In this document: one piece after another, positions 15,872 through 22,884 of the stretch
Position numbering within the stretch: position 1 is the stretch's first letter
How the letters are laid out: every line of letters starts with the position of its first letter
Assembly: GCA_050014355.1 (NCBI GenBank)
Contig: JBEKDL010000025.1
Location: 1-25,978 of the forward strand
DNA from: Fen-1077 sp050014355
Lineage (GTDB): Bacteria; Chloroflexota; Dehalococcoidia; Dehalococcoidales; RBG-16-60-22
Reading direction: 5' to 3'
DNA: 25,978 nt
The notes under the pieces: model-generated
What the model was told of the DNA's origin: nothing
What the model saw: the letters and a program-made list of their open reading frames with translations, nothing else
Database searches by the model: none
Program-made: the position numbers and the translations under genes

Positions 15872-16157
15872 AAGGCTCGCAGTCCCCGGGCGACGGGCCC
15901 GAAGGCAGCGGCGGCATCAGCGAGTCCTGGATATCGGCGAGGTGGCTTTCATCAGCCTAAATTTCAATCCTGGGGGCAGCCAGGGGCGAACGGTCAGTTC
16001 TAACCGCCCATCCCTGAAGCTACTAGGCTACTTTTTAGATGGCAGCCGCTTTTCACACCGGGGGCATTTCCAGGCTTTACGGGGGCTTACCGGCTTTCTC
16101 AAGGGACTAGTTCCAGCTGGCCAGCTTGGGCTCACAGGTTGGGAAACACCGGCCGGG
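15872..16157. other. GC-rich stretch without a convincing gene
   Basis: All six frames are either broken or give Arg/Pro/Ser/Gly-rich translations typical of shadow reading in GC-rich DNA. One minus-strand frame ends with KAWKCPRCEKRLPSKK at ~16028-16075, a zinc-ribbon-like C-terminus that may belong to a broken gene. I see no promoter or RNA signature. Confidence 0.5.
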
Positions 16158-16877
16158 TTATTCCTGGAAAGCGGTACTGGGGAAGCCGACGGCGCCGGCC
16201 GGAGCCGCCGGACCGTCCAGCCATCCAGTTCCACAGTCGACGGCATTCATCGTGCTGGATTCCCGCCACCGGCCGCGGCGCGCAGTTTTCCGGCGGGGGC
16301 GTCCAGAAGCCGCTGGCGCTGCGCCTGGTGGCCATGGCAAGGCGAGCTGTGCAGCGGTGGTCTGGGTTGATATCCGTCTTGACCTCGATGAAGATGATGC
16401 GGCCGCCCAGTCCGACCGGCTGCTGTCGTTATTTGCTCTTGAAAGTCTTTCTCTAAAACGCTTTTCACGTCTGCAGATTCTACATTGAGCATGTCCATCT
16501 TTTTCAATATATTTATTCTCTTCATTTTGTTCGTGACCTCTTTTACATAAACCCAGTTTATGTAATATTATAGTTGGTGCTTTTCCTCGCAGACTGTTTT
16601 CTTTCCGAGTCACGGCTTCTAGATGTTCAGGATTAACACACCAACGATTTCTACAAAGATGGTCTATGGTTAATCCATCTGGAATTTTTTCTTTTAATTT
16701 TTCATACATCCATCTATGAACTAATAAGACTTCACTATCACGTCCTGCCCCGTGAACACGTGCATATCCGGCTTTATCAAGAAATCCTGTCCATCGCCAA
16801 CAACCATTAGGCATGATTTCAATTTTTTCTTTAATTCGTTCATCAAGAATTTTAAATATATACCCTTTTCGAGTCAC
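16158..16877 (-). CDS. HNH endonuclease with an out-of-frame C-terminal tail
   Basis: Residues 1-~142 are an HNH_3-type nuclease: GCWRWTGF, then VHRWMYEKL, IDHLCRNRWCVNPEHL (His73, Asn82, His85) and KENSLRG, followed by a Cys/His ribbon (CKRGH and CRIC). From residue ~143 (about 16454) to the stop the sequence is low-complexity Ser/Arg/Pro/Ala and is probably accidental read-through into a broken VRR-NUC-like gene in other frames. The start is GTG 16877, overlapping the upstream HNH gene's stop (GTGA). The HNH part is AT-rich, the tail GC-rich: a clear composition break near 16450. Such nucleases can be selfish or can aid packaging. Confidence 0.8.
   Translation of the reverse strand: MTRKGYIFKILDERIKEKIEIMPNGCWRWTGFLDKAGYARVHGAGRDSEVLLVHRWMYEKLKEKIPDGLTIDHLCRNRWCVNPEHLEAVTRKENSLRGKAPTIILHKLGLCKRGHEQNEENKYIEKDGHAQCRICRREKRFRERLSRANNDSSRSDWAAASSSSRSRRISTQTTAAQLALPWPPGAAPAASGRPRRKTARRGRWRESSTMNAVDCGTGWLDGPAAPAGAVGFPSTAFQE
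16280..16500 (-). pseudogene. Possible VRR-NUC-type nuclease remnant
   Basis: Three pieces occur in the order expected for a VRR-NUC nuclease but in shifting frames: VLEKDFQEQ (~16459-16430), GGRIIFIEVKTD (~16418-16380) and QAQRQRLLDAPAGKLRAAAG (~16333-16275). The usual PD-containing segment between the first two is missing. If right, the HNH gene has been joined onto, and has replaced the start of, this gene. This is a by-eye match. Confidence 0.35.
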
Positions 16878-17461
16878 TTTTTATCTCTCTTTTCTTCTCG
16901 ATAGACAATCAGTTTCTCCCCACTCTCTTTTACTTCCTTGAAAGGCCCCCAGGGTGAGATACCCTTAACGAGGTAATTGGTTCTAACAGCATGGGTTGAG
17001 CATTGTGCTACCTGTGCGCCTCCGGCAATTGCTATTTCCCTGGGGATGCTACCCAAGCGGGTAATCTCCTGGTGCATGAAATCAAGCCAACGAATCTCGC
17101 AGATAGAGTTAACCTGCATCTCCGGGCTACCCTGCATGTAATCGACCAAGGTTTTAGGCACTGTCAGCCCTGTGTGTGCGCGCGTATGTGTATTCTTAGC
17201 ACTATAGGTCGCCATGAGTGAAATGTGCTCTTTTACGCTGAGCGACCGGAACCGGAGATTGTGCGTTTTACAGGTCAGATGGATGTTTTCCGGGTTCCAA
17301 TTTCTATAGTTATTATCGGCATGGTCGATTTCTAATTTTATAGCCGGCTCGCCGCGTTTTTGACCATGCTCAACGAAGCAGGCTATACAGTAAGGGCCAT
17401 CGCGCTGTTTAAGATGGTCTTTGTGAGCGTTGTAGACGGCGCTCTGTGCTCTACCCGGCAT
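16874..17461 (-). CDS. HNH nuclease-like protein
   Basis: 195 residues. CIACF (~24-28) and the HNH core LEIDHADNNYRNWNPENI followed by LTCKTHNLRFR (~45-75) give a metal-binding beta-beta-alpha fold. The remaining ~120 residues are unassigned. I chose ATG 17461, where the family-like region begins; the frame stays open to 17590, but that part overlaps the excisionase-like gene, and the reading after 17461 overlaps it by only 11 bp. It is coupled downstream to a second HNH gene, giving two unrelated HNH types in tandem. Confidence 0.8.
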   Translation of the reverse strand: MPGRAQSAVYNAHKDHLKQRDGPYCIACFVEHGQKRGEPAIKLEIDHADNNYRNWNPENIHLTCKTHNLRFRSLSVKEHISLMATYSAKNTHTRAHTGLTVPKTLVDYMQGSPEMQVNSICEIRWLDFMHQEITRLGSIPREIAIAGGAQVAQCSTHAVRTNYLVKGISPWGPFKEVKESGEKLIVYREEKRDKK

Positions 17462-17657
17462 GGCAGCCAGCCTCAACTCTATTTTTACCGGCCAGGAAAG
17501 CCTCGAGCTGGACCCGGGATACGACAACTCTCTTTTGCCCGAGATGGATCTGGCCGGGAAACTCTCCCCGCCGGGCCAGGTCATAACCAAGATTCCGGCT
17601 AATGCCGAGCAGCCGGCAGGCCTCCGGGAGTGTAAAAGTTAAGCGCTCTTCAATCAT
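17451..17657 (-). CDS. Excisionase-like MerR/HTH_17 DNA-binding protein
   Basis: 68 residues with the winged-helix pattern of phage excisionases: FTLPEACRLLGISRNLGYDL, then ARRGEFPGQIHLGQKRVVVS and the terminal LEAFLAG helix. Excisionases bend attachment-site DNA and direct the integrase to excise. The ribosome site GGAGGGG before ATG 17657 is strong. It is in the same leftward transcript as the repressor-like gene 17686-17892 and the HNH genes, and opposite to the integrase. Confidence 0.85.
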   Translation of the reverse strand: MIEERLTFTLPEACRLLGISRNLGYDLARRGEFPGQIHLGQKRVVVSRVQLEAFLAGKNRVEAGCHAG

Positions 17658-17685
17658 TCAACCCCTCCAGTCTCAAAAGCATGCA

Positions 17686-17892
17686 TCAGACGCTCCTAAC
17701 CTCTTCAGCGGGGAAGAGTTCGGCTTCTGGAACACCCAAGGCCTTGGCGAGAGCTTTACGTGCCCGGGGCCAGGGTTCCCGCTTACCGAGTTCCAGGTCG
17801 CTGATAGCGCTATTCGGTAAGCCGGTAAGAACACTAAGCTTAACTTGGCTCATATTCAGATCTGTCCTCTTTTTCCTGATAAAATTTCTCAT
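17686..17892 (-). CDS. Xre/C1-type repressor (right)
   Basis: 68 residues: a single HTH_3 domain (LNMSQVKLSVLTGLPNSAIS, then ARKALAKALGVPEAELF). ATG 17892 with GGGAGGAAA. It lies beside overlapping face-to-face promoters that serve it and the integrase operon, so it is the obvious candidate for controlling integration and excision genes. It differs in sequence from the left Xre protein, so the element carries two separate switches. Confidence 0.88.
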   Translation of the reverse strand: MRNFIRKKRTDLNMSQVKLSVLTGLPNSAISDLELGKREPWPRARKALAKALGVPEAELFPAEEVRSV

Positions 17893-17909
17893 TTTCCTCC
17901 CTCGGGTTA

Positions 17910-17962
17910 TTGACTTTTGTATGTTTACCTATATAATATATACAGATGTTTTAATCTTACAA
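17910..17962. promoter_or_regulatory. Face-to-face promoters sharing one -10 region
   Basis: Rightward (to the 18014 gene and integrase): TTGACT (17910-17915), 16 bp, TATAAT (17932-17937). Leftward (to Xre and excisionase genes): TTGTAA (17962-17957), 18 bp, TATTAT (17938-17933). The two -10 boxes occupy the same bases through the near-palindrome TATATAATATATA, so only one polymerase can be bound at a time. Confidence 0.72.
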
Positions 17963-18013
17963 TACTTTATCTCGGCTTTGTTGGGAATTTATTATAGCCA
18001 GGAATAAGAATTA

Positions 18014-18631
18014 ATGGAAAATATTAAAAAAAAGAGGGGGAGACCCCAAAAAAAGGAACTGCTTTTACCATATATGCTTCAATGGGCGGAATCTAATAGA
18101 AAGGAATTGATTGAAGGGCAGAAAGGTCGAAAAGAGCTCATTCCCGAACTTCTGACATATCTTAAAAAGAATCAATCACAGGTCTCAACTACTGAAAAGA
18201 CACTTCGAAAATGGCTGCCGGAAATAATAGAAAAGATACAAAATCCCCTCGAAGAAGACAAGCCCTGGAGCACAGCCACATTAGATGATTATCCTATACT
18301 ACCAGAGGCACTTGCTTCAGTTCTCAAAGTGTGGAAATTCCGTCAGGGAAAGATGCCAACTTTCACCATTCGAGATGCGAAATGGGCTGCGCGATTCTCG
18401 GCAATTTATAAGGATACCGAGAGCCTCTACTACTGTGCTTATCAATATTCCGGAAAAGAAAAAGTTTATAAATTTCTAGGCTACGACTTTGATCCTGCAG
18501 AACTCGATAATTTACTTGCGAGCCCACCCTTCGGGGAATATGACTTTAGAGCTTATATTGGTCGCGCGATTCTCGGCAATTTATTGAGAATAGAGGTGGA
18601 AAATGAGAGGTTCAATAAGGCAAAAGGGTAA
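18014..18631 (+). CDS. Hypothetical element protein before the integrase, AT-hook-like N-terminus
   Basis: 205 residues, no family recognised. It starts with a strongly basic KKKRGRPQKK, the AT-hook type minor-groove contact. Residues ~20-80 are helical and charged; the rest contains aromatic-rich segments (ESLYYCAYQY, YKFLGYDFDP). AT-rich against the integrase that follows. It overlaps the integrase start by 29 bp and shares its promoter, so it probably works with it, perhaps as a DNA-binding accessory; that is inference. The start ATG 18014 has AGGA 9 nt upstream. Confidence 0.75.
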   Translation: MENIKKKRGRPQKKELLLPYMLQWAESNRKELIEGQKGRKELIPELLTYLKKNQSQVSTTEKTLRKWLPEIIEKIQNPLEEDKPWSTATLDDYPILPEALASVLKVWKFRQGKMPTFTIRDAKWAARFSAIYKDTESLYYCAYQYSGKEKVYKFLGYDFDPAELDNLLASPPFGEYDFRAYIGRAILGNLLRIEVENERFNKAKG

Positions 18632-19787
18632 ATCCTGGCAGATTCAAATATATACCGGCACCGGTCCCGATGGTAAACCGCGCCGTCACTTCGAGACTGT
18701 CCGTGGTCGCAAGGGAGACGCGCAGCGCCGGCTGACCGAGCTCCTGGCCAGCATCGATAAGGGCGTCTATACTCCTCCGGGAAGGCTCACAGTGGCACAG
18801 CACCTCCACCAGTGGCTTGAGGGGTATGTCAGGACTAACTGCTCGCAGCGCACCCTGGATGGTTATCAGAGCATCATTGAACGACACCTGGTACCCGCAC
18901 TGGGACACATCCAGCTAAAGAACCTTCATCCCCAGATGATACAGGCTTACTATGGCCGGGCCTGTGGGGAGCTGTCGGCCCGGACAGTTCACCATCAGCA
19001 CCGGGTGTTATCTCAATCCTTAAAATATGCCGTCCGCCAGGGATATCTCGGGCATAACCCCGCCGAACTGGTAGATCCTCCGGTGCCGCAGAAGAAGACC
19101 ATGCGCACCTTGACCCCCTTTGAGGTCCAGGCCCTTTTAGAGCACGCGGAGAATAACTACTACTACCCGATTATTTATACTGCCGTCAGTACCGGCCTGA
19201 GACAAGCCGAACTATTAGGTTTAAGGTGGCGTGATGTCGACCTTGACCTGCTGTCTCTTTCGGTTAGCCAGGTGCTCTATAAGCGCCGTGGTGTCTGCCA
19301 GTTTAAAGAACCTAAGACGGAGCATAGCCGGCGCCTGGTGGCCATGACACCTAAGCTGGCATTATTTCTCAAGGACTATCTCGAGGACCGCCAGTTGCTT
19401 TATATGGAGCTCGGAAAGCAGTTTACCTTAGACGACCTGGTATTTGCCAGTGAAGAAGGTGAGCCGATCGACCCGGGTGTTCTCAGCCACTCTTTCAAGA
19501 GACTGGCCAGGGGCGCCGACTTGGGGAGCATCCGATTTCATGACCTGAGACATACCTTTGCCAGCTTGATGTTACTCCGCGGAGCCAAGCCGAAGGTGAT
19601 CAGCGAGGCCCTGGGGCATAGCTCAGTAGCCTTTACAATGGATGTTTATTCTCATATAATTGAGGGGATGCAATCGGATGCTATGGCGCTATTGGATGAA
19701 GTGTTACCGGCGGGGAAAAATGGGACGTTTCGAAAAAATGACGCCAATTTAACGCCAGATATTTCCATTATGTCTAGTAAGCCATAG
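18603..19787 (+). CDS. int: Tyrosine-type site-specific integrase
   Basis: 394 residues, all three domains: AP2-like arm-binding domain (1-55), core-binding SAM-like domain (~62-150), and catalytic domain with Arg200 (STGLRQAELLGLRWRD), Lys238, His313-x2-Arg316 (FHDLRHTFASLML), His339 (LGHSS) and nucleophile Tyr349 (VYSHI). All catalytic residues are present. ATG 18603 with GAGGTGG. It ends 10 bp before the attR repeat. Its last codons contain the right pair of putative arm sites. No terminator is seen before tRNA-Trp, so integrase transcripts may run into both tRNA genes. Confidence 0.97.
   Translation: MRGSIRQKGKSWQIQIYTGTGPDGKPRRHFETVRGRKGDAQRRLTELLASIDKGVYTPPGRLTVAQHLHQWLEGYVRTNCSQRTLDGYQSIIERHLVPALGHIQLKNLHPQMIQAYYGRACGELSARTVHHQHRVLSQSLKYAVRQGYLGHNPAELVDPPVPQKKTMRTLTPFEVQALLEHAENNYYYPIIYTAVSTGLRQAELLGLRWRDVDLDLLSLSVSQVLYKRRGVCQFKEPKTEHSRRLVAMTPKLALFLKDYLEDRQLLYMELGKQFTLDDLVFASEEGEPIDPGVLSHSFKRLARGADLGSIRFHDLRHTFASLMLLRGAKPKVISEALGHSSVAFTMDVYSHIIEGMQSDAMALLDEVLPAGKNGTFRKNDANLTPDISIMSSKP
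19740..19759 (+). promoter_or_regulatory. Right pair of putative integrase arm sites
   Basis: GACGCCAAT (19740-19748) and AACGCCAGA (19751-19759), 11 bp apart and in the same orientation as the left pair at 8720/8731. They lie inside the 3' end of the integrase gene. Confidence 0.6.
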
Positions 19788-19797
19788 AAAATAGCTT

Positions 19798-19838
19798 CGC
19801 AGGGGTGTAGCTCAGCTGGTAGAGCAGCGGTCTCCAAA
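19798..19838 (+). repeat. attR: 41-bp repeat forming the 5' half of the intact tRNA-Trp
   Basis: Identical to 8560-8600. It spans CGC and tRNA-Trp bases 1-38. The crossover must lie within it, most likely at the anticodon loop end as for other tRNA-directed tyrosine integrases. Confidence 0.95.
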
Positions 19839-19876
19839 ACCGCCGGTCGTGGGTTCGAGTCCTGCCACCCCTGCCA
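19801..19876 (+). tRNA. tRNA-Trp (CCA anticodon)
   Basis: A 76-nt cloverleaf: acceptor AGGGGTG/CACCCCT, D arm AGCTCAGCTGGTAGAGC-type, anticodon stem GCGGT/ACCGC around CTCCAAA (anticodon CCA), T arm GTGGG TTCGAGT CCTGC-type, encoded CCA end. After integration its 5' half and upstream DNA come from the element, so it no longer has its native promoter. Confidence 0.97.
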
Positions 19877-19887
19877 CGTTTAGAAAT

Positions 19888-19975
19888 GCCGAGGTGGTGG
19901 AATCTGGTAGACACGCCATCTTGAGGGGGTGGTGCGCGTAAGCGCGTCGGAGTTCAAATCTCCGCCTCGGCACCA
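19888..19975 (+). tRNA. tRNA-Leu (GAG anticodon)
   Basis: 88 nt, class II: acceptor GCCGAGG/CCTCGGC, anticodon stem CCATC/GGTGG around TTGAGGG (anticodon GAG), long variable arm with GCGCG/CGCGT-type pairing, T arm GGAGTTCAAATCTCC, encoded CCA. It lies 11 bp after tRNA-Trp, so the two are probably one transcript. Confidence 0.95.
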
Positions 19976-20036
19976 GAATGGACGGGGTATGAAATAGACA
20001 CAGCCCCTGTGATATACAACTTTTTAAAATGCCGAT

Positions 20037-20065
20037 TTGCCTCCCTCGCCTGTTTCTGATATAGT
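20037..20065 (+). promoter_or_regulatory. Promoter of the redox cluster
   Basis: TTGCCT (20037-20042), 17 bp, TATAGT (20060-20065) with TGA before it (extended -10). Predicted start near 20072, about 30 nt before ATG 20103. Confidence 0.65.
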
Positions 20066-20102
20066 TTTTGACATAACTAATCGCTTTTAACGCGGGAATT
20101 AA

Positions 20103-20807
20103 ATGGCCGAACAGGCTCGGTTAGTCGATATTTACATCATGGGGCGGCGCTGCCAGGTGCCGGAAGGGCTTACCATCCTCACGGCGCTGGAGTACAGCGG
20201 CTACCGGCTGGTGCGCGGCTGCGGCTGCCGGGCCGGCTTCTGCGGCGCCTGCGCCACCATCTATAATTTCCGCCACGACCCCCAGCTAAGGTACGACCTC
20301 GCCTGCCAGAAGACCGTTGAGCCGGGTATGTGCCTGGTGCAGATACCCTACTTCCCCGCCCGGAAAGCTCTTTATGATTTAGAGAAAATGAAAGCCGACG
20401 CCGAAAAAATCAAGGCGCTTTACCCGGATATCGTAAAATGCTTCGGCTGCAATACCTGCACCAAGACCTGCCCGCAGGAGCTCGAGGTCATGTGGTTTAT
20501 GGCCGACGCTTTAAGGGGCGATATTAAAGCCGTCGCGGATAGGTCTTTCGATTGCGTGATGTGTGGCCTGTGCGCCGCCCGCTGTCCGCAGGGGCTGGTG
20601 CCTTATAACGTGGCCCTACTCTGCCGCCGGCTGTACGGCCGCTATCTTTCCCCCGTTTCCGAACACGTTGAAAAAAGAATCGCGGAAATTGAGTCCGGCA
20701 AGTTCGATGCGGAGATAGAAGAGCTTAAGAAAGCCGGGAAAAAAGAGCTGCGGCAGAAGTATGCCAGGCGTGATATCGAACCGGCCCGGGAACAGCAGTG
20801 GGAATAA
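20103..20807 (+). CDS. Fumarate reductase/succinate dehydrogenase-type iron-sulphur protein
   Basis: 234 residues. The N-terminal plant-type ferredoxin domain holds a 2Fe-2S site (Cys42, Cys47, Cys50, Cys68; motif CGCRAGFCGAC). The C-terminal domain has two full CxxCxxCxxxCP motifs (Cys113/116/119/123 and Cys151/154/157/161), i.e. two 4Fe-4S sites, rather than the 4Fe-4S plus 3Fe-4S of ordinary SdhB/FrdB. It would pass electrons to the flavoprotein next door. No membrane anchor gene (SdhC/D) follows, so the complex may be soluble or use another partner such as a heterodisulfide-reductase-like or ferredoxin donor. The C-terminal 50 residues are a charged helix. Confidence 0.9.
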   Translation: MAEQARLVDIYIMGRRCQVPEGLTILTALEYSGYRLVRGCGCRAGFCGACATIYNFRHDPQLRYDLACQKTVEPGMCLVQIPYFPARKALYDLEKMKADAEKIKALYPDIVKCFGCNTCTKTCPQELEVMWFMADALRGDIKAVADRSFDCVMCGLCAARCPQGLVPYNVALLCRRLYGRYLSPVSEHVEKRIAEIESGKFDAEIEELKKAGKKELRQKYARRDIEPAREQQWE

Positions 20808-20820
20808 AAGGGAAGTAACC

Positions 20821-22386
20821 ATGTATCCGGCTTATCTGGAAGAAAACATCCATCTTGTCGAAGATAAGAGGGTGAGGCGCCTTATCGAGACCATACCGCG
20901 CCTTGGTGAAGATGAAAAAACCGACCTGCTTCACCGGTACCACCCGGACTTCATCGCGAGTAGCATGCGCAAACTCAAGGTGGGCGTCAACAAAGGCGAT
21001 GCCACCCCCATCGAGCTGGCGGACTTGCTGGAAGGCAACAGCCGGGTCGACCCGGACAAAATCGACCCCTCCAAACCCGATTATAATGTCGATGTATTGG
21101 TCGTGGGCTGCGGCGGGGCGGGAGCTTCGGCGGCTTTACTGGCCCAGGAGAACGGGGCCAGGGTCCTCATCGCTACCAAGTTGCGCCTGGGCGATGCCAA
21201 TACGGTCGGGGCGCAAGCGGGGACGCAGGCCGCTGACCGGCCTAACGATTCCCCGGCGCTCCACTACCTGGATACCATGGGTGGCGGCCATTACGAGAAT
21301 ATTCCGGAGCTCGTGGAAACACTGGTCAAAGATGCTCCCTCGGCCATAAACTGGCTGGAAAAGCTCGGGGTAATCTGGGACAAGACGCCTGACGGCTCGA
21401 TGCACGAACTCTCCGGCGGCGGCACCTCGATACGGCGGTTGCATTCCGCGCGGGACTATACCGGGCTGGAGGAAATGCGCGTCCTGCGCGACGAGCTGCA
21501 GAACCGGAAAATCGACTACATCGAGTTCGCCCCGGCCATCGAGCTTATACTCGACGATAAAGGGCAGATTGCCGGCGCTATCCTGCTTAACCTGGAAACC
21601 GGGGAGCTAAGCGTCGTCCGGGCGAGGGCGGTAATCATGGCTACCGGCGGCATCGGGCGGCTGCACATTCAGGACTTCCCTACCACCAACCACTACGGCG
21701 CCACGGCTGACGGACTGGTGCTGGCTTACCGCGTCGGCGCTGAACTGATTTTTATCGACACCATGCAGTACCACCCTACCGGCGCGGTTTTTCCGCTGCC
21801 GATTCTCGGCCAGCTGGTTACTGAAAAAGTCAGGACGCTGGGCGCGCAGCTCGTCAATGCCAACGGCGACCAGTTTATCATGCCTCTGGAGCCCCGGGAT
21901 GTCGTGACTTCGGCCATCATACGGGAATGCCAGGAACGCCAGCTGGGGCTGCGGACGCCCCACGGCGAGTTGGGCGTCTGGCTGGACTCGCCGATGATTG
22001 ATATCTCCCGCGGCGAAGGGACGATAGCCCGCGAGCTGCCCGCCATGGTGCGGCAGTACCGCCGCTTCAACATCGATATTACCAGAGAGCCGATTCTGGT
22101 CTATCCCACACTGCATTATCAGAACGGCGGCATTAAGATTAACACTGAAGGGGCCACCAAAGTGCCCGGCCTGTTCGCGGCCGGCGAATGCACCGGGGGC
22201 GTACACGGGCGCAACCGCCTCATCGGTAACTCCACGCTGGAGCTTTTTGTCTTCGGGCGGAGGGCTGGACGGGCGGCGGCCAGCTACGCTAAAGAGGTCA
22301 AGAGGGGCAGCCCCACGCTCGAGCACGTGCGCCGCTGGCAGAAAGAGCTACAGCGCGCCGGCCTGGTGCAGGTATATAAGAATTAA
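20821..22386 (+). CDS. Fumarate reductase/succinate dehydrogenase-like flavoprotein
   Basis: 521 residues from ATG 20821 (GGGAAG site; 13 bp after the iron-sulphur gene). An ~88-residue helical N-terminal extension precedes the FAD-binding VLVVGCGGAGASAA (93-105). Substrate-site features shared with the FRD/NadB family are present: QYHPTG (His318), EPRDVVTSAI (Arg359), LHYQNGGI (His432) and HGRNRLIGNSTLE (462-474). At the position where FrdA/SdhA carry the histidine for covalent FAD, the sequence is GDANTVGAQAG (Asn127), so FAD should be non-covalent as in NadB. Fumarate reduction or a related dicarboxylate/enoate reaction is likely; the exact substrate cannot be read from sequence. Confidence 0.88.
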   Translation: MYPAYLEENIHLVEDKRVRRLIETIPRLGEDEKTDLLHRYHPDFIASSMRKLKVGVNKGDATPIELADLLEGNSRVDPDKIDPSKPDYNVDVLVVGCGGAGASAALLAQENGARVLIATKLRLGDANTVGAQAGTQAADRPNDSPALHYLDTMGGGHYENIPELVETLVKDAPSAINWLEKLGVIWDKTPDGSMHELSGGGTSIRRLHSARDYTGLEEMRVLRDELQNRKIDYIEFAPAIELILDDKGQIAGAILLNLETGELSVVRARAVIMATGGIGRLHIQDFPTTNHYGATADGLVLAYRVGAELIFIDTMQYHPTGAVFPLPILGQLVTEKVRTLGAQLVNANGDQFIMPLEPRDVVTSAIIRECQERQLGLRTPHGELGVWLDSPMIDISRGEGTIARELPAMVRQYRRFNIDITREPILVYPTLHYQNGGIKINTEGATKVPGLFAAGECTGGVHGRNRLIGNSTLELFVFGRRAGRAAASYAKEVKRGSPTLEHVRRWQKELQRAGLVQVYKN

Positions 22387-22414
22387 GCAATATCATATAT
22401 CTGGAGAAAACACC

Positions 22415-22867
22415 ATGCCGATGCCCGTACAGCGTGATATCCAAGAAATTGAAGCCATCCTTAATGAAGTCCTGAATACCAGGTGCCCGCCGGTTGGCCG
22501 GTGCCGCCTGCTTTCCAGCGGTTTCGGCATGGCCCACGCGCTGAACATTAGCGAAAATATCAGTGGGCACAAGGAGTGCCTCGGCTGCGGCAACTGCGTC
22601 GATATCTGCCCCTTTTTATCCCGCGAGCCGTCACGCCGCGAAAAAACAGAGCAGCGCACCTCCATGGCTCTGGAAAGTATCGTTGGGGAGGACTGCGACC
22701 TATGCGATGCCTGCGTCCTTGTCTGCCCCCAGGTGGATACAACTATTAAAAGCTATATCGTCAACCACCGCATGGTCGAGGCGATGTCCCGCATCGAGGG
22801 GAGAATCGGCGATGAAGATGAGCCTGATTTAGACTTGTTCCTGGAAGAGGCTCTGGATACGGATTGA
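22415..22867 (+). CDS. Ferredoxin-like protein with two 4Fe-4S sites
   Basis: 150 residues. Cys55/58/61/65 (CLGCGNCVDICP) and Cys94/97/100/104 (CDLCDACVLVCP) form two 4Fe-4S motifs; unusually, ~28 residues separate them, and a ~50-residue N-terminal helix plus Cys24/Cys30 precede them. The C-terminus is very acidic. It lies between the flavoprotein and the acyl-CoA-dehydrogenase-like gene with short gaps (28 and 17 bp), so it is probably the electron carrier between them. ATG 22415 is set by GGAG; longer readings overlap the flavoprotein. Confidence 0.88.
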   Translation: MPMPVQRDIQEIEAILNEVLNTRCPPVGRCRLLSSGFGMAHALNISENISGHKECLGCGNCVDICPFLSREPSRREKTEQRTSMALESIVGEDCDLCDACVLVCPQVDTTIKSYIVNHRMVEAMSRIEGRIGDEDEPDLDLFLEEALDTD

Positions 22868-22884
22868 ACGGATAAGGTATTTGA

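Larger units (their letters stand above)
8560..19838. mobile_element. Integrated element of ~11.24 kb in tRNA-Trp (phage-derived, tail genes only)
   Basis: Bounded by perfect 41-bp direct repeats (8560-8600 and 19798-19838) made of the tRNA-Trp 5' half. The repeat period is 11,238 bp. It contains a tyrosine integrase next to the right repeat, an excisionase-like protein, two Xre repressors, two HNH proteins, and a leftward tail module (small ORF, G/GT chaperone, tape measure). No terminase, portal, major capsid, tail tube, baseplate, holin or endolysin is recognisable. Direct-repeat pairs with 11-bp spacing lie just inside both ends. It could be a decayed prophage, a phage satellite or a deliberately small element; the intact integrase, repressors and slippery site argue against old decay. 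Confidence 0.92.

Noticed and set aside
15792..16488. Plus-strand open frames of 120-192 codons
   Set aside because: Arg/Gly/Ser/Pro-rich translations without motifs or ribosome sites, overlapping other frames; read as noise in GC-rich DNA.
21607..22326. Minus-strand 239-codon frame opposite the flavoprotein gene
   Set aside because: Antisense shadow; the plus strand has continuous, well-conserved FAD-enzyme motifs.
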